DNA from: a virus
Direction: 5' to 3' (one strand)
DNA: 40,104 nucleotides
IMG/VR virus record: IMGVR_UViG_3300046004_001332
Span: 1-40,104 of that record
Of this stretch, positions 29,034-37,811 are shown piece by piece (position 1 is the stretch's first letter; each line of letters opens with the position of its first letter). Made by a program: the position numbers and the translations under genes. The notes beneath the pieces were generated by a model. That model had not been told where the DNA came from, ran no database searches, and worked only from the letters and a program-made list of their open reading frames with translations.

Positions 29034-30242
29034 GTGGGCAACTCGCTTCTGACTATCGATATGATCACCAGGAAGGCCCTGGAGATCTTCGAAAACAACC
29101 TCGTCCTGACGCGCAACATCAACCGCCAGTACGACGACAGCTTCGCCAAGGAAGGTGCCAAGATCGGCTCCACCCTGCGCATCCGCCTGCCCGACCGCGC
29201 GCTGGTCACTGACGGTGCCGCCCTGCAAGTTCAGGACGACAACGAGCAGTTCACCACGATGTCGGTGTCCAACCAGAAGCACATCGGCGTCAACTTCACG
29301 ACCGCCGAAATGGCCCTGTCGCTGGACGACTTCGCCGACCGCGTGCTGAAGCCGCGCATCAGCCAGCTGGCCGCCAGCGTGGATGCGGACGTCGCCAACG
29401 TCTACAAGGATGTCTACAACGCCGTCGGCACCGCAGGCACCACCCCGGCCACCTCCGAGGTGCTGCTGTCGGGTCAGCGCATCCTCAACGAGGGCGCCGT
29501 CCCGATGTCGCCGCGCTACGCGACGGTCAACCCCGCCGCCAACGCCAGCCTGGTCGAGGGGCTTAAGGGCCTGTTCAACCCGGGCGACGTCGTCAGCCGT
29601 CAGTTCAAGAGTGGCATGATGGGCGAGGGCGTGCTGGGCTACGACGAGATCAACATGTCGCAGTCCATCAAGGTCCACACCTACGGCACCCGCGCGGCCA
29701 CGGGCGCTACCGTCACCACCACGGTGTCCACCCAGGGCCAAGCCACCCTCGCCATCACCGGCACGGGCTCGCAGGTCATCAACCGGGGCGACACCTTCAC
29801 GATTGCCGGCGTGTACGCGGTCAACCCGCAGACCCGCGAGAGCACCGGCCAACTCCAGAAGTTCGTCTGCACCGCGGCCAACACGGCCTCGGGCGGTTCG
29901 TACACCTCGGTGGCCATCAGCCCGGCTATCTACACGGCCAGCCACGCGCTCGCCACGGTCGACGCCTTCCCGGTCGCTACCGCCGCCATCGTCTTCGACG
30001 GCGTCGCCTCGACCTCGGCTCCGCAGAACCTGATCTACCACAAGGACGCTTTCTCGTTCGCCACCGCCGACCTTCTGCTGCCGCAGGGCGTCGACATGGC
30101 CTCGCGTCAGGTCCACAACGGCATCTCCATGCGCATCGTTCGTGATTACGACATCAACAACGACCGCATGCCCTGCCGCATCGACGTCCTCTACGGCTAC
30201 GCCGCGATCCGCGCCGCCGCCGCAACCCGCCTGCTCGGCTAA
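29034..30242 (+). CDS. Major capsid (coat) protein, P22 gp5-like
   Basis: 402 residues, GTG start with AAGGAA upstream. P22-coat-type pattern: MGNSLLTIDMITRKALEIFE, NLVLTRNINRQYDDSFAKEG, IGSTLRIRLPDRA, then QKHIGVNFTTAEMALSLDDF, ADRVLKPRISQLAASVDADV, and a C-terminal SMRIVRDYDINNDRMPCRID. HK97-fold family; builds the icosahedral shell. Residues about 220-300 (TTVSTQGQATLAITGTGSQV onward) probably form the inserted domain seen in P22. Confidence 0.92.
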   Translation: MGNSLLTIDMITRKALEIFENNLVLTRNINRQYDDSFAKEGAKIGSTLRIRLPDRALVTDGAALQVQDDNEQFTTMSVSNQKHIGVNFTTAEMALSLDDFADRVLKPRISQLAASVDADVANVYKDVYNAVGTAGTTPATSEVLLSGQRILNEGAVPMSPRYATVNPAANASLVEGLKGLFNPGDVVSRQFKSGMMGEGVLGYDEINMSQSIKVHTYGTRAATGATVTTTVSTQGQATLAITGTGSQVINRGDTFTIAGVYAVNPQTRESTGQLQKFVCTAANTASGGSYTSVAISPAIYTASHALATVDAFPVATAAIVFDGVASTSAPQNLIYHKDAFSFATADLLLPQGVDMASRQVHNGISMRIVRDYDINNDRMPCRIDVLYGYAAIRAAAATRLLG

Positions 30243-30266
30243 CCCCTCCCGAAAGGAGACACGTCC

Positions 30267-30677
30267 ATGGCTATCTCGAACATCGGCGGCGGCTCGCAGG
30301 TCGGTGACGGCAACCTCAACGAAACCGTCCTCAACGTCGTTCCCGCCCCGCTGACCGCTGCCGGCGACGCCACCCTCTCGGTGGCCCAACTGACCAACGG
30401 CATCATCCTCGGCAGCCCCGGCTCGTCCGCCGCTGCCTACACCCTGCCGACCTGCGCCCTTCTGGACGCAGCCCTCGGCAACGCCAAGGTCGGCTCGTCC
30501 TTCGACTTCGCGGTCATCAACGTGAACGGCTCCGGCTCCGGCGTCATCACCGTGACCACGTCGACCGGCTGGACCCTCGTTGGCCTGATGACCATCGTGG
30601 CCACCGCCGGCACCGCCCAAGCCTTCCGTGCCCGCAAGACCGGCGACGCAACCTGGTCCCTGTACCGCATCGCCTGA
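30267..30677 (+). CDS. Small protein after the coat gene, decoration candidate
   Basis: 136 residues, Gly/Ala/Thr-rich: MAISNIGGGSQVGDGNLNET, ALLDAALGNAKVGSSFDFAV, INVNGSGSGVITVTTSTGWT. Many short strands. Position right after the coat gene suggests a head decoration or cement protein, but no family is recognised. AAAGGAG before ATG; a strong hairpin follows the gene. Confidence 0.7.
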   Translation: MAISNIGGGSQVGDGNLNETVLNVVPAPLTAAGDATLSVAQLTNGIILGSPGSSAAAYTLPTCALLDAALGNAKVGSSFDFAVINVNGSGSGVITVTTSTGWTLVGLMTIVATAGTAQAFRARKTGDATWSLYRIA

Positions 30678-30685
30678 CGCCTACC

Positions 30686-30711
30686 CCGCCCCGCCTTAAC
30701 CGGCGGGGCGG
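30686..30711 (+). terminator. 10-bp GC hairpin after coat/decoration genes
   Basis: Perfect stem ccgccccgcc with ggcggggcgg, 6-nt loop ttaacc, starting 8 nt after the stop. No T-run, so termination may be partial and would set a higher level for coat than for downstream tail genes. Confidence 0.6.
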
Positions 30712-30741
30712 TCCTACCCGTTCCAACGACAGGACGAGCGC

Positions 30742-31452
30742 ATGACGACCGCAGGAGACATCATCTACGGCGCGCTCCGTCTGATCGGGCAACTGGCAGA
30801 GGGGGAAGTGCCCTCGGCGGACACGGCGCAGGATGCGCTGACCGCGATGAACCAAATGATCGACAGTTGGAGCACCGAGCGCCTGTCGATCTACGCCACG
30901 CAAGATCAGACCTTCACATGGCCCGTCAACCAGTCCACCCGAACGCTCGGGCCGACCGGCGACTTCGTCGGTCTGCGGCCTGTCCTGCTGGACGACAGCA
31001 CCTACTACGTCGACCCGAACGGCCTGTCGTTCACACCCATGATTATCAATGAGGCGGAGTACAACAACATCGTCCTCAAGACGGTGACGAGCACCTATCC
31101 GCAGGTCATCTACGCCGAGGCGTCCTTCCCGAACGCGACGTACAAGATCTACCCGGTGCCGACGCAGGCGCTGGTCTGGCACTTCATCTCGGTGTTGGAA
31201 CTGACGCAACCTGCGTCGCTCAGCACCGAGCTCAGCTTCCCGCCCGGCTACCTGCGCGCCTTCCGTTACAATCTGGCCTGCGAACTGGCTCCCGAGTTCG
31301 GCGTCGAGGCGTCGTCGGAGGTGAAGCGCATCGCCATGGTGTCCAAGCGGAACCTGAAGCGGATCAACAACCCGAACGACCTGATGGCCATGCCCGGCAG
31401 CCTGATGGGCTCCGGCGGGCGGTACAACATCTACACCAACGAACCGAACTGA
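30742..31452 (+). CDS. Head-completion/tail accessory protein, P22 gp4-like
   Basis: 236 residues. MTTAGDIIYGALRLIGQLAE, AMNQMIDSWSTERLSIYATQ, DQTFTWPVNQSTRTLGPTGD and LSFPPGYLRAFRYNLACELA are the pattern of gp4-like proteins, which bind under the portal and plug the filled head. Some gp4 proteins also have wall-cutting activity; no such motif is seen here. Confidence 0.88.
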   Translation: MTTAGDIIYGALRLIGQLAEGEVPSADTAQDALTAMNQMIDSWSTERLSIYATQDQTFTWPVNQSTRTLGPTGDFVGLRPVLLDDSTYYVDPNGLSFTPMIINEAEYNNIVLKTVTSTYPQVIYAEASFPNATYKIYPVPTQALVWHFISVLELTQPASLSTELSFPPGYLRAFRYNLACELAPEFGVEASSEVKRIAMVSKRNLKRINNPNDLMAMPGSLMGSGGRYNIYTNEPN

Positions 31453-31453
31453 G

Positions 31454-32971
31454 ATGAAGTCCCCGATCCTGGGAAGCAGCTATGTGGTGCGCAGCCTCAA
31501 CGCTGCCGACAACCGCATGGTCAACCTCTACCCCGAGGTGCTGGCCGAGGGCGGGCTGGAGGCGGCGTACCTGCAACGCTGCCCCGGCCTGCGGTTCATC
31601 TCCGAGGTCGGCGACGGCCCCATCCAGGGTCTGTGGGCGAACGGCACCACCGGCTACGTCGTCTCGGGGCAGGAGTTCTACACGATCACGTCCGCCGGCG
31701 TCGCGACGCTGGTCGGCACGGTCGAGAACAGCGGCCCGGTCTCGATGGCCGACAACGGCACGCAACTGTTCATCGCCGCGGACCCGGCGGGCTACATCTA
31801 CAACTTTGACACCGGCGTGCTGGCGCAGATCACCGACGAGGACTTCGCCGGGGCCAGCACCGTCGCCTATCTGGACGGCTATTTCGTTTTCTCCGAGCCC
31901 AACTCGCAGCGGATTTGGGTGACGACGCTGTTCGACGGCTCCAGCGTAGATCCGCTCGACTTCGCCAGCGCGGAAGGCGCGCCGGACGACGTCGTCGGTC
32001 TGGTCGCCAACCACCGCGAGGTGTGGGTGTTCGGCAACAACTCGACCGAGGTCTGGTACAACTCCGGCGACGTCGACTTCCCGCTGTCGCGCATCCAGGG
32101 GGCCTACAACGAGGTGGGCTGCGTCGCCCCCAACTCGATCGCCAAGCTCGACAACAGCATCGCGTGGCTGGGGCAGGACGCCCGGGGGCGGGGGATCGTC
32201 TACCGCGCCAACGGCTACCAGGCGCAGCGCATCTCGACGCACGCCGTCGAGTACGCCATCCAGAGCTACACCGACATGACGGACGCGGTGGCCTACTCCT
32301 ACCAGCAGGATGGCCACGAGTTCTACGTCCTCAACTTCCCGCTGGCCGACACGACGTGGACCTACGACGCCGCGACCGGGGCGTGGCACGAACGGCGCGG
32401 GCTGGACAACGGTGTCTACACCCGCCACCGCTCCAACTGCTTCGTCAACTTCAACGGCCTGCTGGTCGTCGGGGATTTCGAGAACGGCAACCTGTACGAA
32501 CTGGACCTCGACACCTACGCCGACAACGGCGCGGTTCAGAAGTGGCTGCGCCGGTGGCGCGCGCTGCCGACGGGGCAAAACGACTTCAAGCGCACGGCGC
32601 AGCACGCGCTGCAACTGGTCTGCGAAACCGGCGTCGGCCTGACGGGCCGCGCCTACGACTTCGACCTGTGGGTCGAGCCGGACGTCTCGCTGCTGGTGTC
32701 GACCGGCGTGCCCTTGCAGCTTGGCTTGACCACCGTCCCCGACGCCGACCCGCAGGTGATGCTGCGCTGGTCCGACGACGGCGGGCACACATGGTCCAAC
32801 GAGCACTGGCGGTCGATGGGCGAGATCGGGCGGTCGGAGACGCGCGTCATCTGGCGTCGCCTCGGCATGACTAACAAGCTGCGCGACCGGGTCTACGAGG
32901 TCTCCGGCTCCGCCGCAGTCAAGGTGGCGATCATGGGGGCGGAACTGACGGTGAGCGGCACCAATGGCTGA
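31454..32971 (+). CDS. Packaged DNA stabilisation protein, P22 gp10-like
   Basis: 505 residues. NAADNRMVNLYPEVLAEGG, then beta-propeller-like repeats (GTTGYVVSGQEFYTITSAGV, STVAYLDGYFVFSEPNSQRI, REVWVFGNNSTEVWYNSGD, GHEFYVLNFPLADTTWTYDA) and a C-terminal WSDDGGHTWSNEHW segment. Family role: tail hub that joins gp4 to the needle and spikes and keeps DNA in the head. It starts 1 nt after the previous stop. Confidence 0.88.
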   Translation: MKSPILGSSYVVRSLNAADNRMVNLYPEVLAEGGLEAAYLQRCPGLRFISEVGDGPIQGLWANGTTGYVVSGQEFYTITSAGVATLVGTVENSGPVSMADNGTQLFIAADPAGYIYNFDTGVLAQITDEDFAGASTVAYLDGYFVFSEPNSQRIWVTTLFDGSSVDPLDFASAEGAPDDVVGLVANHREVWVFGNNSTEVWYNSGDVDFPLSRIQGAYNEVGCVAPNSIAKLDNSIAWLGQDARGRGIVYRANGYQAQRISTHAVEYAIQSYTDMTDAVAYSYQQDGHEFYVLNFPLADTTWTYDAATGAWHERRGLDNGVYTRHRSNCFVNFNGLLVVGDFENGNLYELDLDTYADNGAVQKWLRRWRALPTGQNDFKRTAQHALQLVCETGVGLTGRAYDFDLWVEPDVSLLVSTGVPLQLGLTTVPDADPQVMLRWSDDGGHTWSNEHWRSMGEIGRSETRVIWRRLGMTNKLRDRVYEVSGSAAVKVAIMGAELTVSGTNG

Positions 32972-33659
32972 CATTACGTCGATCCCCGCCGCGCGCGTCC
33001 CGGTGCTGGAGCCGGGCACCACGATCATGTCGCGCGAGTGGTATCGGTTCCTGTTCAACCAGTTCGGCCAGACCGGCTCCGGCACCACGGACATCTCGAT
33101 CAGCGACCTGTCGCTCGCGCCGTTCAGCGCCGCCGAGACCGAGGCGACCGTCGGCACGCTGCGTGACGAGGTGCAGGGCCTCGCCCTGGCGCCCGTCGCC
33201 GTGCCGCTGCCGCGCAGGGTCGGGTCGTTCGCGTCCACGGCCACGCAGACCTTGGCTGCGATCGACACCGCGACGGCGGTCACCTTCAACACCACCATCC
33301 TCGCCGCCGGCGTCGGGCTGGCGTCGTCATCTCAGGTGTCGCCGGGCTGCGCGGGGACGTATCTGGTGGCGTTCGACGCCCAACTCGACAAGACGTCCGC
33401 CGGCGACGCCTCCGCTTACATCTGGCTGCGCAAGAACGGCGCGGATCTGGCCAACACCGCCAAGCGGTGCCGGGTGCAGGGCACCGATGCCGAGGTCGGC
33501 TTTTCGCTGGTCACGACGATCCTGCTGGCGCAGACGGACTACATCCAGGTGATGTGGGCATCGCCGGACATCAATGTTACGCTGGACGCCACTGCCGCGA
33601 CCGCCTTCTCGCCGGCAGGCCCATCCGCGCTTCTGAGCATCACGCAGGTTGACCAATGA
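32964..33659 (+). CDS. Tail-associated protein with jelly-roll-like C-terminus
   Basis: 231 residues. N-terminus VLEPGTTIMSREWYRFLFNQ is common in phage proteins that attach to the tail. The C-terminal part (TAVTFNTTILAAGVGLASSS, AGTYLVAFDAQLDKTSAGDA, IWLRKNGADLANTAKRC) resembles a C1q/TNF-like or phage fibre-tip jelly roll. Overlaps gp10-like by 8 nt. Could be a short fibre or needle part. Confidence 0.72.
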   Translation: MADITSIPAARVPVLEPGTTIMSREWYRFLFNQFGQTGSGTTDISISDLSLAPFSAAETEATVGTLRDEVQGLALAPVAVPLPRRVGSFASTATQTLAAIDTATAVTFNTTILAAGVGLASSSQVSPGCAGTYLVAFDAQLDKTSAGDASAYIWLRKNGADLANTAKRCRVQGTDAEVGFSLVTTILLAQTDYIQVMWASPDINVTLDATAATAFSPAGPSALLSITQVDQ

Positions 33660-34450
33660 CCGTTTTCCTTTCGGCCCTCGGCGGCGCGGGCCAGCAGTTC
33701 TTCGACAACTCGGGCAACGTCCTGACCGGCGGGCTGCTCTACACCTACGCCGCAGGTACGACGACGCCGCAGGCCACCTACACGACGACGGCAGGCTCGA
33801 CGGCCAACTCCAACCCGATCATCATGGACGCCGCGGGGCGGCTGGAGAGCGAGGTGTGGCTGACAGGCGGCGTCGCCTACAAGTTCGTCCTGCGCGACAG
33901 CACGGGCGCGTTGCTCGGCACATTCGACGACATCTACGGCATCAACGACATCAGTGCCAACGGCGTCGCGTGGTCCAGCATCACGGGCGAGCCGACGACG
34001 CTGGCCGGGTACGGCATCACCGACGCCATCACCGCCGCCACGGCAGCGTCGACCTACGCCCCGATCAACAACGCGGCGTTCACGGGTACGACGACGATCA
34101 AGGACGCCGCTGCGGCCTCGCACGCGGCGGGCTTCCTCGACGTCCCGCAGACCCTCAACGTCGCCAACTACGAGCTTGTGCTGGCCGACCGCGGCAAGTC
34201 GATCGTCATGAACGGCACGGCCCTGACCCTGACGGTGCCGGCCAACGCCTCGGTGGCCTTTCCCATCGGCACGGCCATCGTCATCATCAACATCAACGTC
34301 TCGCCGCTTTCTATCGCCATCACGACGGACACAATGACGCTGGTCAACTCGACGACCACCGGCACCCGCACACTGGCGCAGAACGGCATGGCTTCGCTGG
34401 TCAAGGTCGGCGCGACGTCGTGGATTATCTCCGGCCTGGGGCTGACCTGA
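33656..34450 (+). CDS. Tail fibre-like protein
   Basis: 264 residues. The N-terminal domain matches a common fibre/tailspike head-binding pattern: GGLLYTYAAGTTTPQATYTT, NPIIMDAAGRLESEVWLTGG, VAYKFVLRDSTGALLGTFDD. The rest (GVAWSSITGEPTTLAGYGIT, NNAAFTGTTTIKDAAAASHA) is typical phage fibre repeat sequence. It probably attaches to the tail hub and contributes to host binding. 4-nt overlap at start. Confidence 0.8.
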   Translation: MTVFLSALGGAGQQFFDNSGNVLTGGLLYTYAAGTTTPQATYTTTAGSTANSNPIIMDAAGRLESEVWLTGGVAYKFVLRDSTGALLGTFDDIYGINDISANGVAWSSITGEPTTLAGYGITDAITAATAASTYAPINNAAFTGTTTIKDAAAASHAAGFLDVPQTLNVANYELVLADRGKSIVMNGTALTLTVPANASVAFPIGTAIVIININVSPLSIAITTDTMTLVNSTTTGTRTLAQNGMASLVKVGATSWIISGLGLT

Positions 34451-35058
34451 TGAGCGGCGTCATGGCGGCTATGGTGGGCCTGAGCGCACAGACGTCGCCC
34501 AACCTCGTCATCTTCGACTTCTCCACCGGCTCGGGCTCGGTCACGATCCCGGCTGCGCCGACTAGCGTCACCATCCAGGTGTGGGGTGGCGGCGGCGGTG
34601 GCGGGTTCGGCCAAGACACCGGCGAGGGCGGCGGCGGCGGCGCGGGCGGCTACAGCAAGGTCACCATCGCCATGTCGGGTGCCGACGCGGCCAAGACGAT
34701 GCTCTACACCGTCGGCGCGCTCGGCACCGGCTCCAACACGCCCGACCCCGGCAACCCCGGCGGCACCTCGACGGTATCGAGCGGCACCTACGCCGTGACG
34801 CCGCTCATCGCGACCGGCGGGCAGGGCGGGCTGTCGGACGGCACCGTCACGCAAGGCGCGGGCGGCACGGCCACGGGCGGCAGCACCAACACCACAGGCG
34901 CAGGCGGCGCGGCGGCCACACAGGCGGGGGCCGCAGCGACCACCGGCGACGGCGGGCTGGTCGGCGGGGCAGGCGGCACCGGCGGCAATCCGTCGTTCGG
35001 CGGCGACCGCGGTGATAGCGGCACGCCGGGCCGCGTCCGCTTCGTGTTCTCGATATAG
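34450..35058 (+). CDS. Glycine-rich tail protein
   Basis: 202 residues from ATG 34450 (TGATG overlap with the fibre stop). VTIQVWGGGGGGGFGQDTGE is the hallmark of the phage glycine-rich domain, forming a sandwich of Gly-rich polyproline II helices; similar stretches follow (GGQGGLSDGTVTQGAGGTAT, GGAGGTGGNPSFGGD). The C-terminal RVRFVFSI closes the domain. Such domains form adhesive fibre tips. The same frame is open far upstream over the fibre gene, but only this part is coding. Confidence 0.8.
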   Translation: MSGVMAAMVGLSAQTSPNLVIFDFSTGSGSVTIPAAPTSVTIQVWGGGGGGGFGQDTGEGGGGGAGGYSKVTIAMSGADAAKTMLYTVGALGTGSNTPDPGNPGGTSTVSSGTYAVTPLIATGGQGGLSDGTVTQGAGGTATGGSTNTTGAGGAAATQAGAAATTGDGGLVGGAGGTGGNPSFGGDRGDSGTPGRVRFVFSI

Positions 35059-35067
35059 GAGGGCCAG

Positions 35068-35403
35068 ATGGCCGTTTACGTTCGCGTCCTGATCCCCTCC
35101 AAGACCGCCGAGGCTGCGCAGACGACGCAATACACCTCGACGGCGGTGACCACGATCATCGACAAGTTCACCGCCACCAACTACAGCGCCTCCGCCGCGA
35201 CGCTGTCGATCAACCTCGTCACGTCGCTCGACAACGCAGGCAACGCCAACCTCGTCATCAAGACAGTCAGCCTCCAGCCGGGGCAGACCTACCTGTGCCC
35301 CGAGGTGATCGGCCACGTCCTGATGCCGGGCGGGTTCATCTCGACGCTGGCCGGGACCGGGACGGCCATCAACATCCGCGCCAGCGGGAGGACCATCTCG
35401 TGA
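35068..35403 (+). CDS. Unknown 111-aa beta-rich protein
   Basis: MAVYVRVLIPSKTAEAAQTT, DKFTATNYSASAATLSINLV, VIKTVSLQPGQTYLCPEVIG, VLMPGGFISTLAGTGTAINI. All-beta, probably a small virion protein acting with the fibre genes upstream. AGGAGG before ATG is the strongest ribosome site of this region. No named family. Confidence 0.72.
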   Translation: MAVYVRVLIPSKTAEAAQTTQYTSTAVTTIIDKFTATNYSASAATLSINLVTSLDNAGNANLVIKTVSLQPGQTYLCPEVIGHVLMPGGFISTLAGTGTAINIRASGRTIS

Positions 35404-35837
35404 TCTCGACGCTGCGCGACCACTTCGTGAACCAACTGGATCTGCCGCCGGCTGCCGTCGACTGGCTGATCGACCTGTGGAGCACGATCCAGGTGTTCGA
35501 CGACATGCACGACGACGACGCGGTCGAGGACGTCATGCCCGCGCTGTGGGCCTCGCTGGTGTCGATGCCGGGCAATCCCTTCTACCAGTCCAACGCCGGC
35601 GCGCTGCAAGGTGCAGTGGCCACCGCCATCCTGAAATGGCACGCCGCCAACGTCGCCGAGGCGTCCGGCAAGGCCGACGAGAAGTCCTACGTCTGGCGCG
35701 CGGCCTACTACGACGTGGTGCTGCTGGCCGTCCTGCTGTGCCACGGGCAGGCCGTCGCGCTGGATATGGCCCCGGTCGTCATGATGATGTACGGTGAGCC
35801 GTTCGCCGACTACCGGGAGGAGTTCCCCAATGCCTGA
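35400..35837 (+). CDS. Unknown 145-aa protein, GTG start
   Basis: GTG 35400 overlaps the upstream TGA (GTGA). Helical: STLRDHFVNQLDLPPAAVDW, LIDLWSTIQVFDDMHDDDAV, WRAAYYDVVLLAVLLCHGQA, ending VVMMMYGEPFADYREEFPNA. Found between tail and ejection genes, so maybe a chaperone or minor virion protein; no family recognised. Confidence 0.68.
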   Translation: MISTLRDHFVNQLDLPPAAVDWLIDLWSTIQVFDDMHDDDAVEDVMPALWASLVSMPGNPFYQSNAGALQGAVATAILKWHAANVAEASGKADEKSYVWRAAYYDVVLLAVLLCHGQAVALDMAPVVMMMYGEPFADYREEFPNA

Positions 35838-36492
35838 CGTCATTTCCGGTCTCACCGCGAACAACCAGGCCCGCGCCTCGCGCCGCGCCGCTGACGCGCA
35901 GGTGCGGTCGGCAGAGGAGGCGTCGCGTCTCCAGCGCGAGATGTTCGACCGGCAGGTGCAGCTGCAAGAGCCGTTCCGGCAGGGCGGGCTCGCTGGCCAG
36001 AACCGCTTGATGGAACTGCTCGGCATCGGCGGCAACGCGCAGGCGAGCGACTACGGTCGGGACGCCCGCGACTTCGGGATGAACGACTTTGAGGTCGACC
36101 CCGGCTACGGCTTCCGGCTGGCCGAGGGCAACAAGGCGCTGGAGCGGTCGGCGGCGGCGCGCGGCATGGTCCTGTCGGGGCAGATGTTCAAAGGAGCGCA
36201 GCGGTTCGGGCAGGATCTGGCGTCGCAAGAGTACCAAAACGCCTTCAACCGCTTTCAGACCAACCGCAGCAGCCGCCTGAACCCGCTGATGGGGTTGGCT
36301 GGCGCAGGGCAGCAGGCCACGAATGTGCTGTCCGGCGCGGCGGGGCAACTCGGGCAGAACCTCGGCGAGAACGCGATGGGGGCGGGCAACGCGCGCGCCT
36401 CGGGCTACGTCGGGCAGGCCAACGCCTACACCAACGCAATCAACCAGATGAACAACATGGCCGCGCAGGCGTTCGGCATGAGGGGCGGCTGA
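35830..36492 (+). CDS. Ejection (internal virion) protein A candidate
   Basis: 220 residues. Begins MPDVISGLTANNQARASRRA, then helices rich in Gln/Arg (ASRLQREMFDRQVQLQEPFR), YGFRLAEGNKALERSAAARG, and a Gly/Ala/Asn-rich end (TNVLSGAAGQLGQNLGENAM). The pattern RxxGxxLSGxxxKGxQxFGQDLASQEYxNAF is typical of phage proteins placed with ejection proteins such as P22 gp7. It probably leaves the head with DNA to help build the cell-envelope channel. Confidence 0.72.
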   Translation: MPDVISGLTANNQARASRRAADAQVRSAEEASRLQREMFDRQVQLQEPFRQGGLAGQNRLMELLGIGGNAQASDYGRDARDFGMNDFEVDPGYGFRLAEGNKALERSAAARGMVLSGQMFKGAQRFGQDLASQEYQNAFNRFQTNRSSRLNPLMGLAGAGQQATNVLSGAAGQLGQNLGENAMGAGNARASGYVGQANAYTNAINQMNNMAAQAFGMRGG

Positions 36493-37811
36493 TGGCACTC
36501 GACCCGCGTATCGCCCTGCAAGCTATCGGCATCCAAGCGCCGGACGTTCTCGGTGCGATGCGCCAGGGGCAGGAGTACCGCCAGAACCAGATGGCGCAGC
36601 AAGCCGCGCAGGCGACTGCACAGCGCAACATGATGGCCCGCCAGCGCGCGGCTGCGGTGGACCCGACCAACCGCCCGCAGGTCAATGCGTTCGTGAACGA
36701 GGTCGGCGCAGACGTCGCCGCCCCGTATCTGGAGGCATGGAACAACGTCGGCGGCATGTTCCGAGCCGAAGCGGAAGAAGGCCGGGCAGCACGCAAGTTC
36801 GGCACTGACCAGAGCGAAGCCTACATGACGCAACTGCCGCGGTTCGCCGCGCAGCTTCTCGGCGACGCCTCACCGGCAAACGTCGCGCGTGTGCGCGCGC
36901 AGGCCGACGCGAGCGGGTTCCCTGTAGCCGTCTACGACGCGCTGGCCACGCGCTTGGCTGACCTCCCGCCGGAACAGCAGCAGCAGGCCATCCAGTCGTA
37001 TTTGCTGACGACCGGCGGCGGCGAAACCGCCGTCAAGGCGCTCTACCCCGCTCGCGAACTGGTCAACACCGGCGCGACGCAGGTGCCGGTCAACCTCTCG
37101 CCGCTGGCGCGCGATCCGGCGTCCGGCGCACCTGTCCCGGTCACCGGCGCGCTGCGCAACACGCCGGACCCCCGCGCACCGCAGATCTTCTCGTCGTCGC
37201 AAGGCGTCGGGCAGATTGGCTCTGACGGCACGTTCACGCCAGTCACTGACGCGGGTGGCGCGCCAGTCATGCCCTACGTCGCGCCGCGCGCGGTCCCGGC
37301 GACAGACGCGCTGGGCGCGCAAGCCGCGTCAGCGGATACGTTGCGCGACGTGCTGGGGCAGCTTCGGACAAACTTCGATGTGCTCTACCAAAACGGCTTC
37401 ATGCGAGGCGGCGGCGTCAGTCCCGTAGGCAACCTCGCGCAGTTTGTCGGCGACCTTGTCCCTGGCGTGCGCGGCGCTCGCCTGTCGACAAACAGCGCGG
37501 CAGACACGGCGTCGGGCAATGTCGAGGCCCTGCTGTCGACCGCGATCAGCACCCTGTCGGCGCTCTACGGCACCAGTTCGCGGGTGATGGACGCCGTCAA
37601 GGAAATGGAGAACGCTCGGTCGACCTTCGGCGGACAGAACCTGACGATCGAGGCCGCCCGCAACATGGTGGACACCGCCCTGCGACGGGTCGATGAACTG
37701 GAGGCTTCGCGGGTAGACGGCGGCGGCGGCGGATCGGGCGGAGGTCAGGTGGCCTACGACGCTCAAGGCAACCGCTTTGTTGTCCGCAACGGTCAGTGGG
37801 TGCGCGAATAA
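36492..37811 (+). CDS. Ejection (internal virion) protein B candidate
   Basis: 439 residues, TGATG overlap with the previous gene. Gln/Ala-rich helical N-terminus (MRQGQEYRQNQMAQQAAQAT), a central helical part (LPPEQQQQAIQSYLLTTGGG), a Pro-rich middle and a C-terminal helical region (TASGNVEALLSTAISTLSAL), then a Gly-rich linker and a short strand pair (QGNRFVVRNGQWVRE). Composition and position fit P22 gp20/gp16-like ejection proteins. Confidence 0.72.
   Translation: MALDPRIALQAIGIQAPDVLGAMRQGQEYRQNQMAQQAAQATAQRNMMARQRAAAVDPTNRPQVNAFVNEVGADVAAPYLEAWNNVGGMFRAEAEEGRAARKFGTDQSEAYMTQLPRFAAQLLGDASPANVARVRAQADASGFPVAVYDALATRLADLPPEQQQQAIQSYLLTTGGGETAVKALYPARELVNTGATQVPVNLSPLARDPASGAPVPVTGALRNTPDPRAPQIFSSSQGVGQIGSDGTFTPVTDAGGAPVMPYVAPRAVPATDALGAQAASADTLRDVLGQLRTNFDVLYQNGFMRGGGVSPVGNLAQFVGDLVPGVRGARLSTNSAADTASGNVEALLSTAISTLSALYGTSSRVMDAVKEMENARSTFGGQNLTIEAARNMVDTALRRVDELEASRVDGGGGGSGGGQVAYDAQGNRFVVRNGQWVRE

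Noticed and set aside
33649-35058. Single 469-codon rightward frame covering fibre-like and glycine-rich genes
   Set aside because: Only the part from 34450 reads as a protein domain. The upstream part is the out-of-frame translation of the fibre-like gene at 33656-34450.
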